Source: Guadua angustifolia
Taxonomy: Eukaryota; Streptophyta; Magnoliopsida; Poales; Poaceae
Direction: 5' to 3'
DNA: 64,000 bases
NCBI GenBank assembly: GCA_036346375.1
Contig: CM070508.1
Location: forward strand, 20,652,852-20,716,851
Position numbers and translations under genes: made by a program. The notes under the pieces were generated by a model. That model was not told the DNA's origin, did not search any database, and was given only the letters and a program-made list of their open reading frames with translations. Positions within the stretch are counted from its first letter, which is position 1; each line of letters opens with the position of its first letter. Shown here piece after piece: positions 23,727 to 36,285 of this stretch.

Positions 23727-24480
23727 AGTTCACTTTCCTTACAATATTAGATACCCTAGCTTATCAAAAGAGCATACCATTTTTTCCATCCTTCATTCTT
23801 AGCGTTTGAACATGTATGTAACTACGACAAATTCAATAGATTTATCTAGAGAGGTGCTTCTATGCTATTTTTTTTACAGTTGCACAAATATTAAAATATG
23901 AATGAATGGTAGATGATGTTTACTTACTCCTTCGCTTGCTTTAAGATTTGTGCAACTTGTATAAAGAGAAAAAGCATTAAAGCACTGCTCATCTATCTAT
24001 TCATGATGGATCCCATTTACTTTGGTACATGCAAGCAACTTTGTTTCTCCTTTTGTTTGTCAACCATCATGTGTTCAATAGTATTATGTTAGGTTTCCTT
24101 GGTGGAGAAAATATTTTCCGCTACAGAACATATGTGAGTGCTGGGTACTCTAATTGTTGAGGTGTAGTCTTTGGAGTGAGGAATGCTCGACTCATTGACG
24201 TGCGACCTAGATGCGATAAGTCATACGGTGGAATATGAGTAGTGGTGCGGCAAAGTGTACAATGCTAAGCTCATCCGGCCATCAACCTTGAGGTGAGGAG
24301 TACTCAATTAACCAAGCTTTGTCCTTTGATGCAAGAGCCTATTTTGGTTATCATTTGTTGTGGATTTTTCAATGTTGGGAGGAACTTCGCGGTGAGGTGC
24401 TCATTAGTTAGCCTATGACCTTTCAATGAAAGGATTTTTCTACTTTGTTGGCTGGTTCATGTTGATGGGGTACGTTATTA
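23727..24480. other. 3' flank of the nucleoside hydrolase gene
   Basis: AT-rich sequence, presumably 3' UTR followed by intergenic DNA. No definite polyadenylation signal stands out. From about 24110 the text starts to resemble the repeat arrays that follow. Confidence 0.4.
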
Positions 24481-25515
24481 TCCCATCTCCCCTAAAAAAA
24501 CTCAGCACTTGAAATGAGGCTCGAGAGCACTTAGTGGATGCAGAGAGTTACCGTCTTCTATCCAAAATAAAACTTAGCTCTCTAGATGGGGCTCAAGAGA
24601 GCTTTGTGGTTAGGAAAAGGCCGAGACATCACCCTCTCCCATGGAAAAAAATCTTAGAACTAGGGACGAGACTGGAGAGCGTTTGGTGGATGAGGAGAGT
24701 TGCCTCCTATCAAAAAGACATATCATTTGAGATGGACCTTGAGAGCACTTCATGTTTGGGGAGAGGCCAAGTCATCATTGTCTCCCATGGAAAAAACTTA
24801 GTGTTTGAGATGAGGCTCGAGAGCGCTTGGTGGATGGGGAGAGTTGCTATCTCCTATCCAAAAGAACTTAGCACTTGAGACAGAGCTTGAGAGCACTTCA
24901 TGGTTGGGGAGAGGTTAAGACATCACCGTCTCCCATGGAAAAAATTAGCGACCGTCTTCTATCCAAAAAACTTAGAGCTTGAGGCAAGGCTCGAGAGCAC
25001 TTCATGGGGTTGGGGAGAGGCCGAGACATCACCGTCTCCCTTGGAAAAAAACTCAGTGCTTGAGACAAGGCTTGAGAGCACTAGGTGGATGGGCGGAGTT
25101 GCCTCCTATCCAAAAAACGTAGCGCTCGAGTTGAGGCTTGAGAACGCTTTATGGTTTGGGAGAATCCAAGACATCACCACTCCCATGGAAAAAACTTTAG
25201 CCCTCGAGACAAGGCTCGAGAGTGCTTGCTGGATAGGGAGAGTTGATGTCTCCTATCCAAAAAAACTTAGCTCTCGAGATGGACCTCATTACTGCTTCAT
25301 GGTTAGGGATAGGCCAAGACATCACCATCTCCAATGGAAAAAAAAACTTCGCACTCGAGATGAGGATCGAGAGTGCTTTGTGGATGGGGAGAGTTGCCAT
25401 CTCCTATCCAAAAAACATAGCATTCGAGATGGGGCTCGAGAGCACTTCATGGTTGGGGAGAGGCTGAGACATTGTCATCTCCCATCCAAAAAACTTAGTG
25501 CTTGAGTCATGGTTT
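24480..25515. repeat. minisatellite array A, unit about 141-156 bp
   Basis: Six to seven diverged units alternate two half-units. One contains GGATGGGGAGAGTTGCC, seen near 24537, 24693, 24834, 25089, 25232 and 25385. The other contains GAGAGGCCGAGACATCACC. The plus strand is open over much of the array (24900-25505), giving repeats of LETRLES and WWMGRVA. I regard this as a by-product of unit length rather than evidence for a gene. Confidence 0.8.
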
Positions 25516-25805
25516 GAGAGCACTTGTGTGTGTCCACTTGACCCCAAAGATTGATGAGAAGTCCACATTAGGGTAAGTCCACTTGGCCCTAGAGGATGAA
25601 TATGTTTTCACTTGGGCCGAGAGGGTGTGTATCCATACACTCGACCCTAGACGGTGAGTATATTTTCACTCAGACTTGGTGGGTGAGTATTTTTTTACTC
25701 AGCCCTAGCGAGTGAGTATCTATTTGCTTGGTCTCGGAGGGTGAGTATCCATTCACTTAGCCCGAAGGGTGAGTATGTTTTCACGTAGGCCCGGAGGTGA
25801 GTATC
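25515..25805. repeat. minisatellite array B, short GTGAGTAT units
   Basis: About six units of roughly 40 bp repeat GGTGAGTAT(C/G)..TTCACTCGGCCC. It joins array A to array C without a gap, so the three probably belong to one larger element. Confidence 0.75.
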
Positions 25806-27010
25806 TGTCAGGCTAAGGGGAGCCCATAGTCGAGGAGACACCATCGAGGCAAGGTACAGTTCAGCCGATGCAGAGCCATCGAGGCTAGGTCGAACCACAT
25901 TGAGGTGAAGTTGATGATGTGTGTTGGGACTTGTTGAGGTGAATCCATCAAGCTATGAGGAGCCCCTAATTGAGGAGACCCCATCGAGGTGAGGCAAAGT
26001 TTGACTGAGGTAGAGCCATCGAGGTTGGTTTGGACCATGTTGAGACAAAGCCATTGAAGCATGTCAGGGTTCGCCATGCTGAATCCATCGAGCTATTGGA
26101 TCCCCTAGTTGAGGAGACATCATCAAGGTGAGGTGATGTTTGGTCGGGGCAGAACCATCAAGGCCGGGTTGAACCATGTCGAGGCGAAGCCGTCGAGACA
26201 TGTTGGGGCTTGCCAAGACGAATCCTTCGAGCTAGAGGGAGCCCCTAGTCAAGAAGACACCATCGAGGTGAAGCAATGTTTGGCCAAGACAGAGTCATCG
26301 AGGCTAGGTCAAACCACGCTGAGACAAAGCCTTCAAGGCATGTTGAGGCTCACTAAGGTTAATCCAAAGAGCTAGGGGGAGCCCCTAGTAGAGGTGACAT
26401 CATCGAGGCGAGGTGATGTTTGGCAGAGACAGCCATGGAGATCAGGTCAAACCACGCTGAGGGGAAGCTGTTGATGTGTATTGGGGCTCACGGAGATGAA
26501 TCCATCAAGCTAGGGGGAGCTCCTAGTTGAGGAGACACCATTGAGGTCTGACAAAGTTCAGCTAAGGCAGAGCTATCAAGGCCATGTTGAAACTCGCTGA
26601 CATCAAGGTGTGTTGGGCTCATCGAGGTGAATCTGTCAAGCTATAGGGAGCCCTTAGTTGAGGAGATACATCGAGGTGAGACAAAGTTCGGTCGAGGCAG
26701 AGCCATTAGGGCCGGGTCAAACCACATTAAGGTGAAACCATTTAGGCATGTTGGGGCTTGCCGAGGTGAATTCATCGAGCTAGAGGGAGCCCTAGTCGAG
26801 GAGAAACCATCGATGTGGAGGAAAATTTGGCCATGGCAAAGTCGTCAATGCCAAGTTGAACCACAACAAGTCAAAAGCCATCAAGGCATGTTGGAACCTA
26901 TCGAGGTGAATTTGTCAAACTATGTGTAACCCCTAATTGAGGAGACCCCATCGCCGAGAAGCAAATTTTGACCGAGGCAAAGCCATTGAGGCCAAGTTGA
27001 ACCGCACTAA
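25806..27010. repeat. minisatellite array C, unit about 138 bp
   Basis: Nine units are marked by GAGCCCCTAGTCGAGGAGAC-like text near 25816, 25960, 26097, 26238, 26376, 26513, 26645, 26785 and 26925. Each also holds CCATCGAGG and GCCGGGTTGAACCA motifs. No gene is supported. Such arrays occur in the internal regions of some large non-autonomous grass LTR retrotransposons, which is a possible but unproven source. Confidence 0.8.
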
Positions 27011-27049
27011 GATGAAGTCATCAAATGGGGCGATGTCATTAACCAGCGT

Positions 27050-27313
27050 GATAGACCAAGGCAAGCCTAGGTGCATGCCCTAGGAAGGTGCCCGCCTAGA
27101 CTAGATCTTGGATAGGATGAGACTGAGGTGAGCTTAGACTAGATCCAAGATGAGACAAGGCCGAGGTGCCTACTCAGAATAGTTCTAGGCTAGAATGAGA
27201 TTGAAGTGCCTGCTCGTACTAGATTCGAGGTAGGACTAGTCCGAGGTGCCCACTTAGACAGGTTCTGGAGTAGGTCAAGCTCAAGTTGATCCTAGACTTA
27301 GTTCAGGGTAGAA
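27050..27313. repeat. minisatellite array D, left part
   Basis: Units of about 60 bp with GAGGTGCC(C/T)ACTCAGAC and AGATTCGAGGTAGGA motifs. The array is interrupted here by the solo LTR and resumes at 32150 with the same units. Confidence 0.75.
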
Positions 27314-30300
27314 TGTCGGGACCCGAATTTCACAATCCGGAAACCCTCTGTGTTTTCAGCACTAGTCCCAGGATCAGTCGCTAGTGCCCACAGTTAACAA
27401 AGATGAATATCACAAACATACACAGCGGAATAATAAATAAAGTATTCATCTTCTAATGTAACTTATTGAACAACCTTAAAGTCAACTTACAATTGTGAAG
27501 CCTAGATGGCTTCAACTCAGAGTAAAACGAAGCAGAATGAACGAAGAACGTCGATGAATCCCATCAAAATACCACGGGCATTTGACAAGGTTCAACTCCT
27601 AGATATTCACCTTCTTGCGAACTTCTCCTTCTTCAAGACAAGACTTCTCTTCAACTGGTGATGTTTTGTTATAGCAAGGGTGAGTACACAACCGTACTCA
27701 ACAAGTCATGCATGTAATGCAATTCTATTACTACATGCATGGCTTATTCCAAAGGAATGGTGAATGGTTCTTTTGCAATAAAGCAAAGATTTCTAAATGA
27801 ATATCATAAATAGATTGAAAAGCGAAGAAACAAGTAATATCCATAATAAATTTCAGAATCATTCAAGTAAAGCATTTCTCATCATTAACCAATTTCCATA
27901 TCACAATGTCCACATTCCCAACCTCATTTCATTTTCAAAACTCTACCCTTGATTGTAATCCCCGAGCAATGTCCAATACCGCGGACACGGCTATTCGAAT
28001 AGTTTTTACACTCTGCAGAGGTTGTACACTTTACCCACAAGATACAATCAACTCACCACGTCAGCCGTGAATCGCCATACAACAGTATGCGAATGAGCGA
28101 TCATAACAAAGCCTTTCAGAAACTTCTAGCTCAACCTAGGAACCTCTCCGTGTTGCCTTCACTATCACTTCCCTCACTCTGAGCCGAAGTATAGGACCGA
28201 CGAACACCGTTGGATGGGTACCAAGCCGCAGCACAGGTACGCTCCCCCATACAGTCACCCCTCGGGTGACTGCCACCCCGAGGTATCAAAGGTGAGATAT
28301 CAGAATCCTACTAAACTAGGTCCGTCCCATAACAGACATGTGGTTGTACGAGTGACTCAGTTCAAAGGCTTGCAAGGTGAAGTCCTTAGGGTGACCAAGG
28401 CAAGACTACCCCAAACAATTCACCAACAATACCATCACATAGCTCACCAACAATACCGCCAAATACCAAAGTGACATATCCAATGCCACTCTTGCCACTT
28501 GCCTCGGTCTAAAACATTTTACCACCCCAGTTGATTATTGCGCAACACAATGCCAACAACAACTCAACATCCATGTAGAACCACTCTGGTTCCACATATC
28601 AACATCATCGTGTGGCAACACGTCACACCATTTCACAAACACATTTCATAATCCATTAATCAAGATATCCTTTTATTTTCGAAGACATGAGTTGCGTGGC
28701 ATGGCTAAGCAATTATACACGATCTAACCAAAATTACGTTGGTAAGTAATAACAACCAACTAATAATCAACCATCTTAGGGTGACAAATGAATTATGGCA
28801 TACAAATCTTCATGGCAAGGTGATATTTAGCAATTGGGTTGAATAACTAATTCCCAAATTAATTTAATTCATTTTAATCTTGAACTAGCATGCAATAATT
28901 TGAATCAAAGTAAATTTGTAAAACTGGGAGCAATATGATCAAAGCACGACTTGCCTGGCACTTGCTATAAATCGCTCTTTACTCTTTATAATTGATCTTC
29001 GCTTCCTCAATCTTTGGCTCTTCAATCGAATGCTTGACTTCCTCGTCCTTCACTACTTGGTAACTCAGGCGACGCGTCTAACGACAAAGAAGCACAAATA
29101 CAACAATTCTCAAAAGGCAATTCAAATAAACTCCAAATTAAGATTAGATTGGTATGGAACGGAAGGGATTGAATTTAGGAACTTGAATAGATTTGATCAG
29201 AGATCGGATGAAAGAGAATAGGCTTTCAGAAGATTTACCGAGAAGGTTACGACTGGTAATTAGGGAAGAACAAAGTATATTCCAGGGAATATCCTTCGAG
29301 ATTAATTAACTCGATTGGCGGATATGGACATATGGGCAATGGTGTATCAACCAAGTCCATGAATGATTTCCCAATCAATGGCGATTAGATTTTCAGAGAT
29401 GAGACAAGAACAAGCGGGCCGACATCCACCGCGATTTGATAAGAGTTCATCATACATCGGCGAAAAGGCTCGATGATGACAAGACGGCGATGATAAGAAG
29501 ACGGGTTATGCTCAAGGTGATAGGGCTAGATCACTTCAAGGCGATAGAAAAGATGATGACATCGCACTAGGGCCTTTACTTGAATGCACGCTGCGATGAG
29601 AGTAAGGCGTTAACGGCGGAGGTTAACGATTTAAACGTTAACGGTGGAACGTTAACGATGGGGACGTTAATGGCGGAACGTTAACGATGGAACGTTAACG
29701 ATAGAACATTAACGATGGAGCGTTGACTCGCTAAACGTTAACGATGAAGGTGAAGCGATGACGAACGCATATGAGATTACAAGGTGGCAACCATCGGTGA
29801 AGGATAGGGCAGCGAGGTCATGACATAGCAACTACATGGCAAATTTGTGCTGGCGAATGGGTGCTCGCCGAGACAAGCAGACACGCAAAATGGAGCAACG
29901 ATTTAAATAACCGAGATACAATTGAATAAAATAAAATAAACAGAAACTAAAAATTATAATAAAAATACTGGCAGATAGAGGATGATTTTAGACGAATTTA
30001 GCAATTTGAATCACTTGATTCGGAGTTCGGATGACAAAGATAAAAATGTTTGAAGTTTGCACATAATGGAAAATCGAAAATAAGAGAATATTCCGGGAAT
30101 CTTTTGGCTGAACGTTTTCTTGACTTCATTCGTTTCACTGGCTTGTAGGGCCGGTGGTCATCCTCTCCAGACCCTTTCTTCAACCTCCAGACTTTTCCCC
30201 ATGGAACAAAAAGCTTGGCCTCCTTATGGCGCCGGCGATTGGAACCACGGCGACGACGGCACAGACACAAAAATGGAATGGCGACGCGATGGGGAGGTAG

Positions 30301-32149
30301 GGAAGCACTGTGGCAGGGAGCAAGATGGTCGGGAGTAGGGCAAGATGGGACCTGCAAGGGGGCGCATCATGCCACCGGTGAAGGGAGGCGATGGCGCCTG
30401 AGCGGAGGGGTGCAGGAGGTGCGCGGGGTCTGGGAATCCAGTGGTGTGCTCGGCGACCGCGATGAAGGACCGAGATGGCGTGCCACGGTGGCCATGGCCA
30501 TGGCGAAGACGGGCTTGAGGACGGCAAGCGGCAGGCGGCGGCCGGCGAGGGCGAGGAGGAGGCGGCGGGGGGCCGGAGGTGGTGCTTATACTGGAGATGG
30601 CCGAGAGACCTCTGCAGCAGGGCTTGAGCTCCATTTGGCATCAATGGTGATGCGCAGAACACACGCAAGAACAGGGAGCAAAAATTTGGGAAAGCCCCAA
30701 TTCGCGAGATTTTGCAAAATTGGTGAGCGCAATTGAAAGAACATGATGGAATGAGTATGTAGACGCAAGGAATTGATTGGGAGTTACCGATTCGCAAGAA
30801 ATCGATTGATGAACGCATTTAACGGGCGATTTACTTAACAATCTTCAAATTAAAGACCGGAACTGCAACGAAAATGAAATCTTGTTGAATGGTTGTGTTC
30901 CTGGAAGCAAGGGGCACAAAGTGACGCGATTGGTTTGCCGGAAAACTCACCGGAATTAGAGACGGCTCGCCGGTGTCTTTGGAGGATGCCGGCGTCGGGT
31001 TTTCTTGAGTTTTGGGAGGGGAAACGGCATGGAATCAGCAGGACAAGATGAGCACGGGATAGAGGACGTCCATACGCACATTTTGAGTACTCGAACGCCA
31101 CGAGAAGTGGAGAGAAGCTCGAGATATGGGCCGAGCAATGAATTGTCTTTAACGCGTAATTGCCGCTGCTACGCGCGAATTCAGGACGGGCAATGACTTG
31201 GAACTTGTTCCCCATCATGACGCGGTCGCGATGCTTCAGATTTCACGCGATTTGGTGCGGTATGCTAAGAGATATGGGGTTTTGAAAATTGAGCCAGCAT
31301 GGGGACTCTACGCGTGAACAGTGCCAGCTGCTGGAGGTTGAAGATGAACAGTGGAAGGCCACGTGTCGCTTTGTCATTGGTCGGAAGAATGGAGGGACAA
31401 AGCGCGAGGAATAAAATAGCAAAAATGATCTAAAAATCATAGAAAAATTCATAAAAAATACTAGAGATTATTTGGAACCCAATAAAATTGGTTTCACTGA
31501 ATTTAGATGAGTTTTGGAATTTAGAGAATTCCGGGACGAATATACTGAATTTAACGAAAGACCGCGAGAGATAAAATAACAAAGGATTCTATAAATCTTG
31601 GAAAAATTCCCAAAATCATTTTAGAATATTTGGAACCTAATTATATGAATTTTGAGATTTTTGGAGTATTTTGGAACTCAGGTGAAATTTCGAATAAGGA
31701 CCAGAATTGGAAATTCTGACTTTGCGGATAGAAAAAGATTGAACTCCAATTTCGAAAGGATATGGAGGCCAGGTTAAATAGAACACCGAGGGAAATCCAA
31801 ATTTTGAATTTAAATGGAATTTCAAAGGAAAGGTTTGAATTGGAATTTGGATATAGAATTGCCCGAACAATTAATAATTCAAATTAAAAATCCAATTAAC
31901 ATCCAAATGTTTAAATTAATAATTTTAATTAATTTTTAGCAAATCTCAAATTTGAGAAATTCCCTGAGATACAAAGAACGCTATAAAAACTAAATTTTAA
32001 ATTACTTGATGCACATAAAAGGCACATTAAATTGTTTTAGATTTAGAAAATTCTAAATTAAGCTTCTTTAATCAAATAAGATTGATGTAAAATTTTTGGA
32101 AAGCTAATTTAATATAAATTTTTGAAAACCCAAATTTTGGGATGTTACA
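27314..32149 (-). mobile_element. giant solo LTR of a gypsy-type (Atlantys-like) retrotransposon, copy 1
   Basis: Flanked by the 5-bp direct repeat TAGAA (27309-27313 and 32150-32154), with TG...CA ends. On the minus strand it starts TGTAACATCCCAAAATTTGGG and ends GGTCCCGACA. Only one copy of the terminal sequence is present, with no pol genes, so it is a solo LTR of 4836 bp. Two relatives occur in this window (34843-39472 and 55635-58985). Shared internal landmarks include GGTGAGTACAC..CGTACTCAACAAGT near 27680. A GC-rich zone (30180-30620) has long overlapping frames with no known domain. Assignment to the Atlantys group is from the terminal sequence and is tentative. Confidence 0.85.
29605..29750. 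repeat. GTTAACG minisatellite inside solo LTR copy 1
   Basis: About ten copies of a 12-18-bp unit around AACGTTAACGATGGA. The matching part of LTR copy 2 shows no such run, so it seems private to copy 1 or to its subfamily. Confidence 0.85.
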
Positions 32150-32605
32150 TAGAACAAGGTCAAGGTTCCTACTTGGACTAGGTCTAGGGTAGGACGAGGT
32201 CCAGGTAAGCTGATACCTAGTTCGAGGTGATCCCTGACCCAATCGAGGGTGCAACAAGGCTGGGGTGCCTACCCGAACTTGATCTGAGGTAGAAGAGGTC
32301 AAGGTGCGCTCAGACATGGTCCTGGTGGGATGAGGCTGATGTGATCCCGTACTCAGTTGGCGGTGCAACAATGCCGGGGTTCCTACCCGAATGGTTTAGG
32401 TAAAATGAGATCTAGGTGAGCCTAGACCTAATCTAGGGTTAGACAAAGCCAAGGTGATCCCAGACCTAGTTGGGGGTGCAACAAGGCTGGGGTGCCTACC
32501 CAGACATGGTCTGGGGTAGGACGAGGTGAAGATGAGCTTGAACCTAGTCTGGGTTGGACGAGGCCGAGGTGATCCCAGACCCAGTCGAGGCTGCAACGAG
32601 GCCGG
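32150..32605. repeat. minisatellite array D, right part
   Basis: Continuation of the array broken by the solo LTR. Units carry GACCTAGTTGGGGGTGCAAC and AAGGCTGGGGTGCCTACCC, in 55-65-bp spacing. Confidence 0.75.
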
Positions 32606-33300
32606 TGCATGTCACAAATTTGTAGCTTCTTGTTTTGTTCCCTACAAACGATGCCAACTACCATCGATACGAAATTAGAAAGTAAACTTGTAGGCATCTC
32701 ATGTCGGACGCGTTGACATTAAAAGATGCAAGTAGGAGACTCAACAAGAATCACACACAAGATACCATGCGAATGTATTGAATGTGTGGGAATATTGAAG
32801 TGGCCTTCCCTCCCCTATTTACAAGGGGGTCCTATTTGTAGAGGGGAGAGGAGAGCACCAAAAATTACATTTTTGCCCTTGGATTTTAGCCTAGGTCAAG
32901 GGATACTTTAATCCATTGTGTCAAGCAAGTCCCACCACGTTTGAATTCATGACATCGTCAGCCTTCCTTCTACATGGATGTCAATGGAATATCATAGCAT
33001 GGCTACCTCAGACCTCATTTGGAGTACATCCCTCGATGTGCCATGCCTTGCCAAGGTTGGCCCTCAAACCTCATCTGGGGTGGATCCCCCGATGGTCACG
33101 CCTTGCAGAGGTTGGCCTTGGACCTCATCCAGACTGGATACCTCGATGTGCCATGCCTTACGAGGTTGGCACTTGGACCTCATCCAGGGTTGGTCGCCAG
33201 ACCTCGTCTAGGGTGAATCCCCCAATGTGCTTGCCAAAGTTGTCGTGGTGCACTTCAGTGTGTCTTGCCTTGGTGAAGTTATCATCGGCTCAAGGTGATC
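32606..33300. repeat. repeat-rich end of the array region, including about 60-bp units
   Basis: 32630-32930 is non-repetitive and ends a GAGGGGAGAGG-rich part similar to leader regions of grass LTR elements. 33000-33240 has about four units of roughly 60 bp with GGTTGGCC(T/C)..GACCTCATC and CCTCGATGTGCCATGCC. No gene is supported. Confidence 0.55.
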
Positions 33301-34842
33301 GAGATGTAAGTTCTTTTGTGTAGTTGGCAGTGTATGATAGACAAATTGCTCACAGCAGACTAGTAAAAATGAACATAGTGTCAACTGAAAAAAGGACATT
33401 TGATTATTTGCCACACCTAAGTTGGTGTAATTGATGATTTGCCATGTACTGTCTCACTGACATGTAGCCCAATTATAATCAACTTTGTAGTAAATAATCA
33501 ATTATGCCAAAAAAATTGATGGGTTCCATTTTTGTTGACTCTATTCTCATATATTCAGTGTAATCACACATTGTATATCCAAAATCTGCTAAAGCTTAGA
33601 CCTTGTGTGGAACAAGCATATGCACATATGCAATTTGTTTGGGCTTTTCTCCTTGTTTGGCCCAATTGATTTAACCCATATTGCTAGTTTTGGTTTTATT
33701 GGATTTATATGCTACTTAAACAATTAAACTCATCTGAATTATTCTCCCTTTTCTTTTTCTTTATATATACTACCGATAATAACAATAATAAAGAGTAAGT
33801 TGGTTATGGTAGTGGCAATGTAGATACGTTCTTCCCTCTCACCTCCTCCCTTCTCACCTTCCTAAAGAACCTCTAACAATATATCAATCACCCTAACAAA
33901 TAAATTAATTTATAACAAAATTTACCCGATCCAACAACCTCCTCCCACTCACAAGTTCTTTTTGTGGTTTGCGAGTTGCCACCACAATGGTGGAGTTTTA
34001 GTAGACCTCACCATTGCTAGGTCCATCCTCTCTGTCACTGTTGAGTGAGGCCACCTCACCCAGTGACTTTGAGGCTCAATTCAACTATGAGTGGTGGGAC
34101 ATGAAGACCGCAATGCAAGCTGGCACATGGTGGCATAGGCTAAGCACTAAGATGAAGGTGCAATGCAAACTACGATGGAGCTTTGCCGAGTACAACAACT
34201 GAGTCAAGGGCACAGTGGAGGCACAACGTGAACTAGCACAGAGTTCAGCAGTGCACCACAATGGAGCTAAGGGCATGGCACAATCCTAGGCTCCTAGCCA
34301 TGCAAGAGTGACTCAATGTGATGTAGTAATACAATTTTTGTTATCATGGGCATTCAACTATTTTAGAAAGTTGGTTTTGGTTTATATTAATAGCACATTG
34401 TTAAAGTATACATAGGCACCCAACTTTTATATTTGTAGGCCATGGATAACAATCTATTAGTATTAAGTTCTTGAGTCGATGAACGCGGTAGATTTCTATG
34501 TCTTCCTTGTCAGATTCTCCATCATATAGGACCTATATCTTAATTGTAGTTTGTTTGTTAGAAAGAAACCAAAGGAGATTTATCTATACTAAACTCGGTT
34601 GGCTCAGAAGCAACTCTAGCTTAGACATATCCAATATTGTCTAGTTGAGTTTATCTGGTAGGCAACACTCACCAATACCCACAAAGGACAAAGGAAATCC
34701 GATGGGACACTCATCAGAGAAGAGAAAGAAAGGGCTAACAAACTATATTAGAACAAGTTACAGAATAAATGAAGGAACTTTAAGCCCTATTTATTTAGAC
34801 CTTTTTTCCAACTTAAAAGTCAAAAAGACAAAGCTGAAGAGG
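33301..34842. other. AT-rich intergenic stretch
   Basis: I see no gene, RNA or bounded transposon here. 34800-34842 joins smoothly to 39473 onward once the solo LTR and one AGAGG copy are removed, so both sides are one original sequence. Confidence 0.4.
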
Positions 34843-35189
34843 TGTAACACCCCAATTTTTGTGAATGTGGTGTAATATGCATTTTGTGAATTTGTTGGAT
34901 TTTTTTGGATTTTATTTGAATTTATTTAATATTCTTGAATTTGGTCTTTTGTGAAAAGTATTAAAATATTGAGAAAGTTTAAATAAAGTTTTATCAAAAA
35001 TATTTTTTTTGAGTTCTAAATGTCTCAAAATATTTTTATAAATTTTTCCAAAATTTTTAAAGCATTTTTCCTATTTTATTTGGTTAAAACTATTTTCTCA
35101 AATTAATTTTGTCTACTAATATAAATTTGCAGTTGGTGGCGGCGGCCCGTTCTTACTAGCCCCCCCTCCGCGCCATATCTCCAATAATG

Positions 35190-35385
35190 GCCGGTCATTA
35201 TGGCTAATTATTCTTTCCTAATTTACAGTCAGCCATATCTCTCTAAATATGGTTGATTATTATAGCAAAATCCCTGATTATTGCTGGTAATTAATAGTTG
35301 GCTAATTATTCCTTTTGTACTCTATATATGTTGTACAGTTTTCACAGAATCAATTAAGGGAATTCATTCAAGATCTCACATGTCG
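35190..35385 (+). repeat. probable fragment of a copia LTR inside the Helitron
   Basis: The text TACTCTATATATGTTGTAC followed by CAATTAAGGGAATTCATTC resembles the TATA and start region of plant copia LTRs. Borders are not defined; the call is by resemblance only. Confidence 0.35.
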
Positions 35386-36285
35386 TGCCGCCGCGGCGAA
35401 TGAACTCGACGAACTGATCAATAAGTGACGGACCGACGTAAATGGCCGCGAGGCGCAGGAGGCCGAGCACCGCGGTCAGTAGTAACTGCGGCCAGAAGGA
35501 CAGCCAGAGCGCGACACCCACCGGGTGTCGTGACCCTAGCGCCAGCCAGTTAGATGTGAACAAAACATATGACGCTTCGGCGCGGTTGCCCGACAACACC
35601 GGTGGGATGTTGTCGGTGGTGAGAGAGTTATTGGCATACCCCTTGGAGATAAACGGGTTGATCGAGCTAAACATCGCGAGAAAGAGGAACGAAGCGGCGG
35701 CACACGGCGTCGTGGGTGCCTTGGCGTTGGTGTTTTCTGGTTCACCTTTATGGGCTCTGGTGTCATGACCGGTGAAGCCAGTGATGGCTAGGTACGCCAG
35801 AGGCATGGAGACAAGTAGGCCAGCAAAGACGAGAGGGTCATCTGGGAAGACCAGCGAACCGTCGTCACAGCAGACCACCGCCGAAGCGGAGAAGAGCGCG
35901 GCGCCGAGGGTGGTGGCGATCCAGAAGACGCGGAGGTGCAAAGGCTGGGTAGCGGCGGTGGCCCCTTTCTCCGAGACGACTGATCACGCAGCCATAATGT
36001 GCGCGATGAAGGCGGACTCCATAGCGTGCCATGGCGTGTTTGGCAGGAGGAAGAACACGAGTGCAAGGAGGACGGTGGACGCTCCGAGCGTGACCGCGTA
36101 GCGGTCAGTGGTCTGAAATGGCGGTGGCTTCAGCAGCAGCGCCTCGTGCTCGGGGGAAGCCCCCATGTCGCCCCTGTGAAGGCGGTAGATAACGAGAACG
36201 AGCGAGACGACGAGGAAGACGAGGTCGACGGCGTCGAGGAGCGCGCGCTGCGGGTATGGCGAGAGGAAGAGGAGCGCGAGCTGGT
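35365..36285 (-). pseudogene. ABCC (MRP-type) ABC transporter, N-terminal fragment captured by the Helitron
   Basis: The minus strand encodes hydrophobic helices (ALLDAVDLVFLVVSLVLVIY, then VTLGASTVLLALVFFLL) like the TMD0 region of plant ABCC transporters. It continues through PLAYLAITGFTGHDT, FSSINPFISKGYAN and YVGPSLIDQFVEFIRRGG, the start of the first transmembrane domain. A TGA interrupts the frame at about 35988 (MAA*SVVSEKG), where Trp is likely in the parent. Similarity stops abruptly near 35370 and 36285, so only about 300 of roughly 1500 residues are present and both ATP-binding domains are absent. The fragment lies opposite to the Helitron strand. The source gene is inferred from motif memory. 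Confidence 0.75.

Noticed and set aside
24900..25505. 201-codon plus-strand frame with repeats LETRLES/WWMGRVA
   Set aside because: It follows minisatellite array A; no start context, no conserved protein pattern, and the frame breaks as units change length.
30180..30818. Minus-strand frame of 212 codons and plus-strand frame of 173 codons
   Set aside because: GC-rich part of a solo LTR, with low-complexity Pro/Arg/Ser text and no domain; both strands are open at once.
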